From NCBI GenBank assembly GCA_001683735.1, contig LUGG01000003.1, forward strand, positions 806,001-870,000: 64,000 nucleotides of DNA, given 5' to 3'. This document shows, piece after piece, positions 1 through 11,440 of the stretch. Under the pieces are notes generated by a model. It was not told the origin of the DNA. It searched no databases and worked only from the letters and a program-made list of their open reading frames with translations. How positions within the stretch are numbered: position 1 is the stretch's first letter; each line of letters begins with the position of its first letter. The position numbers and the translations under genes were made by a program. This stretch comes from Grifola frondosa. Taxonomy: Eukaryota; Basidiomycota; Agaricomycetes; Polyporales; Grifolaceae.

Positions 1-34
1 CCTCCTGATCTTCATATCTGGGCCTTGTCTAGAT

Positions 35-385
35 GGTCTGGGCTTGTGGTCCAGGTGGTCATGGAACTGGCCTGGGTTCATCTGGGCTTGCAAATTGGGG
101 TCTTTAACTGTCAACACCCCAGATTTGAGGGTACTTTTGATAAACCTAGGTCACTCTGGGCTTTCTGAGAAAGGGCCAGATTATTCTGGAACTTTCTGGT
201 GTCCTATATATTGGTCTAGGCTTATTGTCCAGGTGGTCCTGGGACTTGCCTGGGCTTGTCTTGGCCTCCAAAATGGTGTCCTAACCTAGTATGCCCTGAA
301 TTTGAGGGTCTCTTCCAATAAGCCTAGGTTGTGCTGGACTTTTGAAAAGAGCTGGTGTGTTCTGGACATTCTTAGAGTCTGTAGG
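35..385. repeat. Diverged tandem duplication, about 178 bp unit
   Basis: Two imperfect units start near 35 and 213, each opening with a G-rich stretch of the form GGTCTRGGCTTRTKGTCCAG and each carrying a shared AATTTGAGGGT-like stretch and a later TTCTGGAC/TTCTGGAA stretch. A weaker third start may lie near 377. No convincing ORF is present; the one open frame here begins inside the repeat and resembles nothing. Confidence 0.5.
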
Positions 386-561
386 CTTGCCTAGGCCTCA
401 TCTGGGTCCTTCCACAATTAGTCTTCTTCAGGCCAACTAGATCCTTCTGCTAATCCTTCTTATGTAACTCCCTTCACATAAGCATACATCTTGACTTTTG
501 GAGTAATGCAGACTGAGTGCTGATCATGGGAGAGGGAAGAATGTGTACATCATCATGTAAC

Positions 562-1005
562 CTAGTTTTTCCATCCATGTCCTATGTAGATCAGCAGGAA
601 TTCGTCCATCAGCCTCGCGTCTCCTGCTCGTAGCATCTTCTTCGGCAACTGGACTATGCCATCATTCGGCTTCAACATTCCTCTGCGATGAGCAATGTTC
701 CAAATGATCCATGCCTCTAACCACTCAAACATGGCCAACCTGGAATAGGGAATCCCAACTGCAACCTCCTGGCTGCCTGTATAATGCTCCACTGCGACAA
801 TGAGCTGGGTCTCCTGGAATTGAAGAGTACGGACGATTCGTCCAGTGAACTCGATGTTAGGTCCCATAAGACGAAGGGGGCTGGAGAAGTAGACTCGGGT
901 GGGGTAATCCTGGTCCGGATCGAGGGTGAGAATATGTTTGCGAGATTGTCGCTGCACTAGGTAGTGAGGAATTTGAGTGTCATGGGCATAAGAAAGTGTT
1001 TGCAT
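562..1005 (-). CDS. Unknown protein, 147 aa
   Basis: A single uninterrupted frame of 147 codons with balanced composition, which makes it more credible than neighbouring short frames. I do not recognise a family. The central part alternates hydrophobic and charged residues (GRIVRTLQFQETQLIVAVEH), as in a small beta-rich domain, and the C-terminal third is helical and basic. No signal peptide or membrane segment is seen. The start at 1005 is the first ATG, and an A/T-rich ATAAATAA-like stretch lies about 50-60 bp upstream (1053-1068), a plausible TATA region. It sits 80 bp beyond the broken 3' end of the Plavaka transposase on the same strand, so it could also be a scrap of a mobile element. 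Confidence 0.45.
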   Translation of the reverse strand: MQTLSYAHDTQIPHYLVQRQSRKHILTLDPDQDYPTRVYFSSPLRLMGPNIEFTGRIVRTLQFQETQLIVAVEHYTGSQEVAVGIPYSRLAMFEWLEAWIIWNIAHRRGMLKPNDGIVQLPKKMLRAGDARLMDEFLLIYIGHGWKN

Positions 1006-1082
1006 GGTTGTGACGGAGGGAAATAAGAATGCCTGGAACGACTGAGTAGTATCGTGCTTTATTTATGAGTATGAGCACGTGA

Positions 1083-3748
1083 TCATGTCCCTAGTTGATG
1101 TCCCATGTCATGTGACTTGCTAATGATAGGATGCGCAAAATTGGTGTTATTTTGCCCTGTCCAGGTACCAAACACTTTTGGTGCGTGACACCGTGTTTGA
1201 AACGCGGCGCAGGTCTTCTCCTTGAATTCACGAAGTTTCTGGCCTAAGACAGCGGTATCCTCAGATAGGATATCCAATGTTGTGTCCGTATGCATGCGCA
1301 ACTTTGCAAAACCGTGCCAGTGGGCCATGATATATAACAAATCTTTCACTCGAGTGTTATGTGGTTCGGGGAAGAGACCTTCAAAAGACGGGTATTGCAC
1401 ACTAGAATCCACATTGAAGCGATTCACCCAGTAGCCCAAATTAAAAATTCACCTGCAGCAAGTCTTCATAATCCCGCGCAGCCATTTTCTTCAACTCCGA
1501 TCTATTGGAATGAATTTTCCTGATGGTATCTTTGCCAAATGCAGGGATTTGACGAAATCTATGATCAAAGCATGGGCTTCATCGTTCAATATGTCGGAAT
1601 AAGTCAACTTGCCGGCGGTCCAGTTCGTGTTTACGGGATTCATCCAGACAATCAAGTATCCGAAGAAGATGAATGAAGAGCGCCTTCCAGACGCCTAACT
1701 CGAACTCGTGCATAAGGTCTACAACGAGCATCCCAAACAAGTTGAAATTTGGTGACGACAACCTTTCCGAAAAAGCGTTCTAAGAATACGATATGTTCAA
1801 GCTCAACGGGAATATGTAACACGAATCACACTCACTGCAGTGGGTACAAGCGACTCTTCCTGCAGCAACTTCTCAACTGCCGCACTGTTGACCGCATAAT
1901 TCATCTCGTAAATGAATTTACGAGCTGTCGCGACACGATCCCGAGTCGAGCGTCGTTGGTGCGAGCAAGTGTTACACGCTGGGCCATATCTCGAGTCATG
2001 CCCATGTTGTGCACGCGATTGAGTGGAATTAGGCACCGCGGACATGGACAACGACCGAGATTTCTGATGCTTGCTATGGTGATCCTGAAGAACTTATCAG
2101 CGAATCCTCAAGAAAGGAACAATGGGCTTTACATACTTTTCAGGATAATCTGCGGAATATGTGAAAATACGCGGGTAAAACCGACGTCGCACGCCGTCAC
2201 AACATTCGATGATAATACCGTGCTCATACGCCTCCAGAAAGTCATCATCAAGAAGGATGGTCCACTGTGCATGAAGCATTTCTCGGTGACAATGTGTGGT
2301 GAAAGCGGTGTTCGGACCCTTTCCCCCGACACTTTCCATCACGAAGTCCTTGAATGTATCAGGTAGCTAAAGCATTAAGTCAGTTATGAACTGCAGGATT
2401 TTCAGGATTCCTCACAGATTCAAAGTAGGCGACATGTTCAAAGTGATTACAAGACGGGTTGCCTCGTCTATACTTCGATTCGTTTCCAAACGAAAGGTAC
2501 AGAGGCCAGATTTAGCGGAGCCGAAATCCGTTAGATGGGTAGCATCAGACGCAAACATGAGTGCAACGACAACCCTCGGAAGGTCACATCCAGGTTCTCC
2601 AGGAGCTAGCTGAAGATCGCGGTGCGCATTGACGAACGCCTTGATGTATACATTTCTCCGAATACTCTAACATCTTCCAAAGCTCCCTCCGGCTGCCAAT
2701 GTAGTTCATAAGGCTCGTAATGAAAGTGGGGATGGCTTTCAGGGTTCGAGACCTTTTCGCGGATCACCGAAACTAGCTTTCGGTGATGAAGTATTCCTGC
2801 ACCGAAATCCTGAGGCCCTGGGCGGTGCATCTTGGCATGAAAAGGAACAGATATTGTGATTGGGGTCTCTGTCCACTTGTCACTATACTGTCTCCCTTCG
2901 TGTCGTTGGGAAATGTTGGCATCTTGCTCAACGTCTGCCAAACGAGCATCGATGCGCTGCCAGTTAGTCCTTGCGATGTCTTCCGGTTTGAACTCGGGGT
3001 GACTGATGATTTTTGTCAACTTTCGAAAGGACGATTGAGACTTCACCACCCCATCATTCCAAAACCAGTTATGTAAAGTAAACGATGACTGATTTGGGTA
3101 TGGGTAGTATGGTTGTTCATCGATCTCAGACGAGCTTAAAACCTCGTCGGATGCAGTCATTAGCTCCTCCCGGTCCACATTCTCTTCAGGATCATGCTGG
3201 GGGAAGTTATTTGATTGATATCTCGAAATAACCCGAACACGTTCCGAGGAGACTTGAAGACATGTAGAAGGCGAGTCCCAACTGATGGAGCAGTATTTTG
3301 TGTTGAATCTTGAGGTAATGGAAGTGACGGAGGTAGCACGACGATGAGGTAGCGACGACGATGGAGGTAGTGCTGCAGCAGGTGCCGGGATTATGTCTCG
3401 ATACCGCTTGGGAAGCATACGATTTTCTCTGCGGGTCCTACGCTCTGCCACCGAGCGATCCAAATCATATAGGGTAGTTGATGCTGAGTCGAAGACTCTG
3501 GCAGCGTCAAGTGGAGACGAGAGAGGGCCAAAGGTGTGCGTCTTGGTCTTCACGCCTTGAGCTTCAGGGGGCATGGAGTCATCCTGTCGTTGTCGTTTCG
3601 AAGCCCAAAGCTCCTGCACTCTAGCGAGGGCACCCGCAGATCTTTTCTTGCGCTTAGGGCAAACTCGACTATGCTTGGTGAACGACCCTGGGGTCATAAA
3701 GCTTCTCCCACATATGCAAGACTCCGTGTAGGTGGTAGACAGCTCCAT
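1083..3748 (-). pseudogene. Plavaka-type (CACTA-like) DNA transposase, 3' truncated and frameshifted
   Basis: The first exon (3748-2606) begins with a C2H2-like zinc finger (CICGRSFMTPGSFTKHSRVC) and a basic coiled segment. It then carries Plavaka hallmarks: a WFWNDG motif, ISVPFHAKMHRPGPQDF and the HFHYEPYELHW motif. Further pieces continue in several frames: VVALMFASDATHLTDFG near 2540, a cysteine cluster RCPCPRCLI near 2050, VVDLMHEFELGVWKALF near 1710, and HWHGFAKLRMHTDTTL near 1310. Short GT-AG introns explain several frame changes (for example near 2120 and 1790). A one-base shift near 1381-1390 and a break near 1940 are not explained that way. The usual C-terminal third (the region with the FGTTDSYST-type motif) is missing, so this copy should be immobile. 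The block of palindromes at 3930-4112 lies upstream. Family identity is from memory of Agaricomycete Plavaka proteins. Confidence 0.82.
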
Positions 3749-3929
3749 CTAAGTTCCACAATATGTGAGTAGATGGATTCAATAACAACAAAGTTCAACC
3801 GACCGTATATCACTCTTGATGAGGGTGAGGAGACTCGGAACACGCTCTTCCAGAAACCACAGAGCGCGTGAGGAAATGATGTCGTCCTCTAATGTGAACT
3901 AGTAGGAGCGAAACGCGACACTAGAATGC

Positions 3930-4112
3930 GCCTGGAAACCAGACGGCATGTGAGATGAGAAAACAAAGATATCCTCCGCTGGTGCGGGTAAAACGCGTGA
4001 TCGAAGACTCAGAGCACACTCGTCTGGAAGCCGGACGGTGCGTGTAGCGACGAGTAACTTCTGTCCACTTGAAGTGAGCAGAGGTCTGTACCTGTCCACT
4101 TGAAAATGAGCA
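3930..4112 (-). promoter_or_regulatory. Palindromic upstream module 1 (before the transposase)
   Basis: Read on the minus strand it has two copies of a near-palindrome P1 (core CACTTCAAGTG; here 4065-4081 and 4095-4112) followed by two copies of a second near-palindrome P2 (core GTCCGGTCTCCAGAC; here 4022-4036 and 3930-3944). The order is P1-P1-P2-P2, ending about 180 bp before the transposase start at 3748. The same order recurs before three other genes in this window. No coding potential. A promoter role is inferred from position only. Confidence 0.5.
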
Positions 4113-4343
4113 GTATACGTATACCGTAAACGTGCGAGTGAAAGGTTGAAAAAAAGTCAGCATTAGACGCAGAGATACAAATATTACCAAATAATTGAGC
4201 GTCTACTTAACTCGATGGCACGCAACTGGAAGGATTCATTGCAGACGTACATGCTACAAGATAAATTCTCCTACGGGTGCGTCAAAAACCCTCCGTGCGA
4301 CAAGTTCTTTGAGGAAAAGCTCCGAGGAGACGCGAGAAAGACA

Positions 4344-6928
4344 TCAATCATAAGACGGTCCGCGAATCACTTGCGAAACTGGCCCAAGGACAACGGCTGC
4401 TCGAGGGGCACATGCGGAATGCGACCGAAACGACCATGAAAGGCTTCTCGTAGAACGTGAAGACCTCGGTTTCGAACTTCGAGTATGCGTCGAAATCCGA
4501 GGAACACTGATCGGTCCACAGCAGATGTTGACCATCTGGCCAATCCTTCATCACTATGGCCATCTGCTTGACCGCTTCGCGCCGCTCATCCCATAACACC
4601 GAAGTGAGACGATCGCACTTGAGGTCGTCTGTCCACATGGGCCGGACTCCTCCGCTGTTCCAGATCTCGTAGATAACACGCTCTCGTGAAGGGCAAGCCT
4701 CTGGTCCGAGTGATTATAGAAATATGGGACGAGTTGGCGATCGAGGAAGATCAACTCCAGACGGAAGTTGAATAAAGCCAGCTCCCACACAATGCCGACG
4801 AAAACGGTGCGATCCGCAGAGAGCATTTGGCGCGTGATGTTGACGTCGCCCCATGCAGGAGCACAGTCTGCGCTATACGGCGGAAAGCCCCCATGAATAC
4901 CGAACCGGACATTGATGTCGACGCGATCAGCCACCCTCTTTGCATTGGCGTTCTTCATGATCTGTCCCGCCTCCATCTTCCCTTCTTGTCGCGGCCTTTT
5001 CTCCTGTGTGGCGGTGGGGCAGACGGATAATATGTTCCTTGGCCGACTCCGGCTCTACATGACTATGCTCGTATTCTATAGCAAAATATTTGCCCTCGAG
5101 CGCGATTCTCCACTGCTGCGTTGTCATGAGCACCATCCTGTGGGCCGGAGGGCTGAGAATCTGCTGGAAGCAGAAGATTCTGACGCGAAGCCAATTATGG
5201 GCACGCTGCTCTGTGAGGGGGCTTTCGGCACTGAAGAAAATATGGATGGGAGGCAGCGCATAAACAAGGCCCACGTGGTCGTCATCGGTGAGACCTTCGC
5301 ATGACTTCAGGACGTTCGCCCACCCAGGTGCATAGGGAGGGACCCATGAAGGTGGTACGATCCTATGATTGGTCGATTTGCCCTTCTTATGGGCGGTCCG
5401 CGTTTGCAAAGATTTACGTGCCATGTAGGCAGACGGCATCCCAACACTCATCGAGGGACCGCGCATGGCTGCATCTTTGTCTGCTTTTCCGCACTGACAT
5501 TGTCTTCAATGTCTGCACCGACTGCAACTCCGCCGACATCTGTAACGCTGCTGCCTATAAAACAAAATTAAGCGCGAACGGATGATTATCAGCTGCTGAT
5601 ATCCGTACCATACTGCTCGGTGGCTTGCGTAGTCACCATGATGACATGGTCATTGTCAGATGCTGGCAGAACATCATCTGCTGTCAAATCAACGAGCTCC
5701 TGGCGAGGATGGTCAGGACCAGCGATCTGCGGTGAGGAACGATGTTGCTGCTTTTCGAAATCGCCAACGCGCCCCGCAGAGTATGTTTCGAGAGGACGGA
5801 GTATGGGACGGCTCGTCAGGGAGAACCTTCGCAGCCTCTCTTGAAGAGATCCACGAATCACTTGCGCCATGGGAGCATCAACCCAGAGCGGAGCGTTTGC
5901 CAAATGCTGCCCGTGTTTCATCGTGATAGCAGATGAAAAACAAACGCCTGCTAACAGCAATGTCTCCACTCGGACAATGAGGGTGCGCTCCGTGATTGAA
6001 ACCCTGTCGCGAACATACCAGACCGGTACGCCGACACGATACATCTCGGACACTAGATGGAGATGAGAGGTAATTACACCTCTCAGTGGCAGTACAGGCT
6101 GTGGCTGCTTGAAATTGACGTCGTTCAGACGCGGCACGATCACTTCGCGATATATGATGAAAGCGCGCAAGTCCAGCAAGACGCGCTGAAATTCGCGGAA
6201 CCACAACAAGGTGTCGAAACTTGACATCGGCACTTCCTTCAAATGGTCGAATACCATTTTCAAGTCGTCGCACCGTTGTTTTTGGAACCTGAACATGCCG
6301 GCCACCTTCTTGGCCGTCCGCATGTCATGAACTAAGAAAAGGAATTAGCACATCTACAGAGGAGCATGAACACCGTACACATACCATCATCTCCCAACTT
6401 TCTGAAGTCGTCTGCAAACCCTCTCCCTGCCATCGTCTTGGCTTCTATCATTGTCGCACGAAAACGCTGAAGAAGTGATGGGGACAGAGATCCCACAGCC
6501 TCATTGGGCAGCTCCTCGGCAATACGGAAATGATGCATGGGATTGAAGTCCATCCATGCAATATTGACGTCCTCGAAATCCGGCAATACGTGCTCGTCAT
6601 CCATCACGGGAAACGCTGGTCCCATACGGAAGCGATCGCTGATTCCGAACTGAGCCAGGGTTGGGCATAGCGGCGCGGCGATGATATGGGGCTCGGAATC
6701 GCAGTACGCTTGCGGCCATTTGGCATACTCGAAGGCATGGAGCATACCGTCATCGTGATACCGGAATTCCTTGTCGAGATGTATCGGAGGTTCAGGGATC
6801 CACGTCATGTTTGGCGTGGAAATCCATAGTTTGTCGTTTGTGCCGGGGAAGCGGCTGAGACGCAAGCAGTCCCGAGGTGTGATTTCCTCGTCCTTCATTG
6901 GTCTTCGACATGCACGCATGAATTCCAC
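4344..6928 (-). pseudogene. Unknown Agaricomycete protein, multi-exon, apparently frameshifted
   Basis: Exon 1 (6928-6385) and exon 2 (6331-5609) are joined by a clear 53-bp intron (6384-6332, GTATGT...TTAG). A second intron (5608-5555) leads to an Ala/Val-rich segment. The frame beginning at 5466 (TAHKKGKSTNHRIVPPSWVP) and the one beginning at 4976 (VDINVRFGIHGGFPPYS) then carry on the same protein, with a one-base shift near 5455, another change near 4990 and a third near 4690. After that the text continues as EIWNSGGVRP and LLWTDQCSSDFDAYSKFE. I recall similar proteins of roughly 700-800 aa, of unknown function, repeated in Polyporales genomes; no catalytic motif is recognised. It shares its intergenic region with the FunK1 gene on the other strand. 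Whether the shifts are real or sequencing errors cannot be told here. Confidence 0.5.
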
Positions 6929-7012
6929 CAGGCCGCCTAGGGGTTGGGTCCAGTCACGTCTTCCGCCATAGGGCAGGCAGCAGGTAGGCAGGTAGGGGAT
7001 AACAGCACGCTC

Positions 7013-7164
7013 GTCTGGAGACCGGACGGCAGTGCTGTAGCGTGGAACAAAACAAGGGTATTCTCAGACGTCTGGAGACCGGACGACAGAGTTCAGAAAG
7101 CTTCGGAATCTGCCAACTTGAAGTTAGCAGATCCTGTTCAGTACTGTCCACTTGAAGTGAGCAG
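7013..7164 (-). promoter_or_regulatory. Palindromic upstream module 2 (before the unknown minus-strand gene)
   Basis: On the minus strand it reads P1 (7144-7164), a P1 variant with CCAACTTGAAGTTAGC (7110-7130), then P2 twice (7070-7084 and 7013-7027). The module ends 85 bp before the start codon at 6928. Same order and orientation relative to the gene as module 1. Confidence 0.55.
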
Positions 7165-7393
7165 TACTGAATTGGTGGTAGTAAGAAAGCAAGAGTGTTC
7201 GACTGAAAATCGAGCGCTTCATATGTGTCACGCCACCGTAACTGGGTCACGTGTGAAAGAAATTCGGCAACACTTGCGGCGGAGGCGGGCAGCCCGGAAA
7301 AAGGTGAATATGGGAGTATACCATATATGGGCAAAAGTACCAATGTCATGTGGCACAGCGAGTTTCTTGCATATTGATGATCCGGGGAATCGG

Positions 7394-7480
7394 AATTTGT
7401 CCAGGCCAGATATTGCCTTAAAGGGTAAGCATATGTCCAGATATGTGCATATTCTCACCCTATATATGGCCTGGACAAAT
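7394..7480. repeat. Inverted repeat / potential hairpin in a divergent promoter
   Basis: ATTTGTCCAGGCCAGAT at 7394-7410 is answered by its near-perfect inverse at about 7463-7480 (GGCCTGGACAAAT), with further pairing inside (GGGT...ACCC and GCATAT...ATATGTGC). It lies midway between modules 2 and 3, which are themselves inverted. It could be a small MITE remnant, a transcribed hairpin or a cruciform. Confidence 0.55.
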
Positions 7481-7592
7481 ACTACCTTCCGTGCCACCGG
7501 CTGTGCGCCGGTAACAATCTGGGAAGAAGCTTGATTTTCTAACGCGGCTCAATCCTGAACGTCGGTCTTGATTCAGATAGTGCCCAGTCACC

Positions 7593-7694
7593 GCTCACTT
7601 CAAGTGGACGGTGCTCAACAGGGATCTGCCAACTTCAAGTTGGTAGATTCCTTCTATTCAAACTTCCTCTGTCCGAGTTGTCCGGTCTCCAGAC
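7593..7694 (+). promoter_or_regulatory. Palindromic upstream module 3 (before FunK1)
   Basis: P1 at 7593-7609, the P1 variant CCAACTTCAAGTTGG at 7626-7646, and P2 at 7680-7694, preceded by a half-P2. It ends 113 bp before the FunK1 start at 7807. It is the mirror image of module 2, including the P1 variant in the matching place. Confidence 0.55.
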
Positions 7695-7806
7695 AACTCA
7701 GGTTATCCTCTATTCCACCTATCCGCTGAGGCTCACAGTACCGATCCTTTGAACAACGCCACCTCCACCACACACCGTGACACCGTCTGAACATCAGACG
7801 GTTAAC

Positions 7807-10404
7807 ATGTCGAACCCGGACCCCAAATTCTCTACAGAGCCGCGTCCTGGGTCTCCTGTCAGACGGGTGCTCCCTTACTTGGAACCATCAAGCCCCGTAA
7901 AGGCAACTACCAACCCGGGTAACATTAGGATACCTGGTCATGTCAAGAATGCCTCTGCGCGTTTGCCAGACATAGATGTTTCTGACTTTATGAATCTTCT
8001 TTCGCCGGAGTACGATATCAAGACCATTCCGGAGTCCGTGCAATCACTACTCACACGTTTGCTCGAGCTCCCGAAATCTACCAAGGAGGAAACACTGTAC
8101 CAACCTATCTGCGACCTCTTGAACGCCTGTGCTGCACATGTCGAAGGTGACCGTGCATAAATTACATTGATTTCAATGCTAATGCGCCCTCAGAACATAT
8201 GAAAGTCCGAGGATTGAATCATGCACCTCTCCTCTTCGTCATCCACGCGGACAGCGCCCCGTCCGAACATGCACTCGGAACTAAAGTCCGCCCCGACCTT
8301 GTCGCAGTGAATGCTTCGGCGGAGGAGATAGAATATTACAGACGGACGAAGAATATCGCACAGCAGGACGAGCAGAAGGACGGACCGGAAGAACAACGCA
8401 AGAAAAGCAAGCAATTCGTCGGGGTGCCATGGGCCCGTCTCTGCATGACCATCGAGGTGAAACCAATGGTCGTTAAGGACGGCGGGAGGGAGCAGGCGGC
8501 AATGTATACGACCTACCATCTTATCGGCAGGCCGGACTGTGTCGGCGTTTTCGGGCTCTGCCTCTCCCCATCGAGCTTTCGTTTGTATTGGAGCGACGCC
8601 GAGGGCACTCGGATTACGACGCCAATGGAATTGATTAATGGAGGTCATCTTCTCATGCAATTGATGTGGACCGTTCGCCGTCCCGCAGCCCGCACACTTA
8701 TTATGATAGTACTATCGGGTTCATGTCAGAACTCCCCCAAGGTTCCGGCGACGCCAATAGTGCACGACGTCCTCGATTGCCATCAGGTATCCCCCGTGAA
8801 GTACGGCAGTTTGCTGGACTGTCGCTATGGAAGCTTACTGTTGGTGAAAAAGTCTATGATGACATGCGGCTGGTTTTTGTGGGAAGTCCGACTCGCAGCA
8901 GGCGGGTCAACGTTTTCGGTCGACTACAAGCACAATTTGGCCTGCAAGGATATTTTTCTATCGAGGACCAGGTTCTATTTCGAGCATCGCATGCTGAACA
9001 TCGCGCACGACTATGGCCGTAGTGTCTTGCCGGGTGTTCCCATTTTGGTGGAGTATGCAGTCGTGAAGGATCGCGAGGAACGGTTTATCACAACGTGCGA
9101 ATCACAATGGAAGCGTCTTCGCATCGTCGTCGAGGGTATCGGCGAGACCCTCGAAAGCTGCCCGACAATTTATGAGCTACTGAAAGTGCTGTATGACCTC
9201 GTTGAGAGTGAGTATTCTTATCTTCTCCTGTCTCTTCTGCAAGCTAATACGATCCAATTGTTAGCTCATCGTCTTCTGTGTGCGCGCGGCGTTCTTCACC
9301 GCGACATCTCGATGGGCAATGTTCTCTGGAACGTTCACAAACCACCATTGCGTAAGACATATCAGAGCCATGAGGGTGGCGTCTATATCTCCCGCGTACT
9401 CGATAAAACGCAAGTGTTGCTCATAATGGAGCGTTACGTGTGCTAATTCCTTCCTTTTAGCGAGGACCCGAACAAATGTCTCTGCTTGCTGGCCGACTTC
9501 GACAATTCTGCTTTCACGCAAGGCAGCGCTAAGTACCTGGACAACCTCAAAGCGAATTCCGTGGAGCTAGACCCATCAATTGAACCGGAGGAACCGGGAA
9601 ATCGCAGCTCACGCACTGTAAGTCCATCTGCTTGATTTAATGGTAATTGTACTCAGTTTAGATTCAGGGTACCCCCATGTTCATCGCACGCGCTGTCTCT
9701 TCTGGGCGTCTCCTGCAGGGCCCGGGCACACTTCCTCCCGACCTCCCGAAGGTCAGCGACAAAGCCGCAAGCCTCTATAAGGCTGCTTACAAGGATATAA
9801 ATGTCGAATATCCAAAACCTACACTGGTGCCACCTGGTCCAGAAACTCCCCCTTTCTGTCATCGGGAATACCACGACATGGAAAGCGTATTCTGGCTGCT
9901 GGTTTACCGCCTCATTATGTGGGGAGATGGCAAGGACGAGCTTGAATACGATGGTGTACACCCTTACCTCCGCGACTTCCTCTCCCACGAGATTTCCAGC
10001 ATGTGTCACGATCAACGAGGAGCCTGGATAGATCAGGCAGAATTTCCAAATTTGCTCCATTCGAGACTCCGGAAAGGCCCAATTGCAACTCTCATCACGG
10101 AGATGTTTGGTATTGTCTGGCCCGAGTATGCGCTTTGTGAAGGCGTCTCCGTTGACTTTGTCCATGAGGCATTTCGTCGACTTCTTATCAACGCTATTGT
10201 CGAGATGGACGCAACGGGGGAGCATTACGCGTTCGGGGAGCCACGCGGATTCCTGAAGAACTATTCCGACCCCGTAGCCCCGCAACTTCCACACATCTCT
10301 CCACCCAGCTTGGTAACAAGCGTCCCAGTGATGATTCACGTCACAGCAGTCGGAAGAGAAGAGGCATTAGTGGTCGGCGAGCTCTGTCGGTGGTACTCGC
10401 ATGA
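7807..10404 (+). CDS. FunK1-family protein kinase, possibly frameshifted
   Basis: FunK1 kinases are a fungus-specific protein kinase family, greatly expanded in Agaricomycetes. The start chosen is the first ATG of exon 1 (7807). Intron 1 is 8147-8193. The kinase core carries the catalytic loop GVLHRDISMGNVLW (9280s-9330s), a DFG-equivalent LADFDNS (near 9495) after an intron, then TPMFIARA and the HDMESVFWLLVY motif after the next intron (near 9619-9662). Between about 8650 and 8950 the best reading switches frame twice (DSTIGF... and SRRVNVFG lie in another frame). Near 10310 a shift would give a basic Ser/Arg-rich tail ending at 10404, as FunK1 proteins often have; the unshifted frame instead runs to 10492. 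So the gene is either damaged or the sequence carries indel errors. Modules of palindromes lie before and after it. Confidence 0.75.
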
Positions 10405-10499
10405 AGTCCGAAATCCCGGAGGTTTCCTGTTCGTGTATTTTGTAGGGACAATGTCACGGCTGTATACTGTATTTAACTGCATGTATTTATGAAAACTTT

Positions 10500-11110
10500 G
10501 GCTGCATACTTTCAAGGCCGAGCGTCGCGGTTAATACAAGTTGGTGACTACACATTTCGACATTTATCGTGTGCTGCATGTTCGAGCGGGGTGAGGACAT
10601 TTGTCTCTCAACCACTTTTCCCGTCTCCGATTACTGCATTCCTATCCGCTAACGTCTCAGAACATCAAGTCACTTGGGGGGTCCGCCAGAGTCCGATTCA
10701 CCTCTTCTTAATTACTCATTGAACATTTTTTTAGGCTTCTCTGTGAGTACCGTTCCAGTGCGATGACGGTACTGGTAGTAGTACACATTTGGAACAAAAG
10801 GTCATGTGACAGCAGCCGCCTTCCACAGTATTCAAGTAACTAATTTCTCCGTCATCGCTATGCCTATCTCGTTTACCCGTCATCGCTATGCTTATCTCGT
10901 TTTGCCTCTTTGTTTCACAGCTTGTCTTGACTCTGCTGCTCGCCGTCCCCTTGAACGTGTTATCATCGCGCCACCGGAAGAGTCCGGCGCAAAATCAATC
11001 GGACATCGAGAAGCTGCAGCTGTGTTTATAATTTGCACTATCCGATTGGGGGTCCGAAGGGATAGGCTTCTTTCAGGCCGGCGGATGGAAGGCTTCTTTA
11101 ACTTTTAACC
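10500..11110. other. Intergenic, nothing recognised
   Basis: Only short frames without family resemblance. A short internal duplication, with two copies of a TCGTTTRCC/TCATCGCTATGC stretch, is at 10850-10905. Confidence 0.5.
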
Positions 11111-11120
11111 ATCACGAATA

Positions 11121-11270
11121 CTGCTCACTCCAAGTGGACAGCATTGCGTCTGCATCTGCTCACTTCAAGTGGACAGGTGCAACTGGTGTATGCGCTCTGT
11201 CCGGTCTCCAGACAAGCGTTCGCTCTAGATTGCTCCCATTCTATGTACGCGCACTGTCCGGTCACCAGAC
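11121..11270 (+). promoter_or_regulatory. Palindromic upstream module 4 (before the Ulp1-like protease)
   Basis: P1 at 11121-11141 (one mismatch) and 11157-11176, P2 at 11199-11213 and 11256-11270. The order is P1-P1-P2-P2, ending 171 bp before the protease start at 11441. The second half (about 11188-11251) recurs at 13489-13557. Confidence 0.55.
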
Positions 11271-11440
11271 AAGCGTGTCTCCTCGCTCTCCTGTTCCTCT
11301 GCGTTTACGTTCAAAATTTAGTACGCGTCCATCGTGCGTGTATCCATTTCTCATTGTCGTTCAACCCTTTGTGGCTGTACGCATTCTCACACACGTTTGA
11401 CAGCTTTCTCTGTCTCGTTTATCGTTCTCTCCTGGTCACA

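Noticed and set aside
3536..3772. Plus-strand frame of 78 codons opposite the transposase N-terminus
   Set aside because: Shadow of the Plavaka exon on the other strand; no family resemblance.
8190..8660. Minus-strand frame of 156 codons
   Set aside because: Antisense to the FunK1 exon, whose splicing and motifs are on the plus strand.
9653..10339. Minus-strand frame of 228 codons
   Set aside because: Exact antisense of the FunK1 C-terminal exon with its TPMFIARA and HDMESVFW motifs; codon-bias shadow.
11144..11440. In-frame extension upstream of the protease ATG
   Set aside because: It is made of the P1/P2 palindromes, and the same peptide-like text appears at 13488, where no gene follows, so it is repeat sequence.
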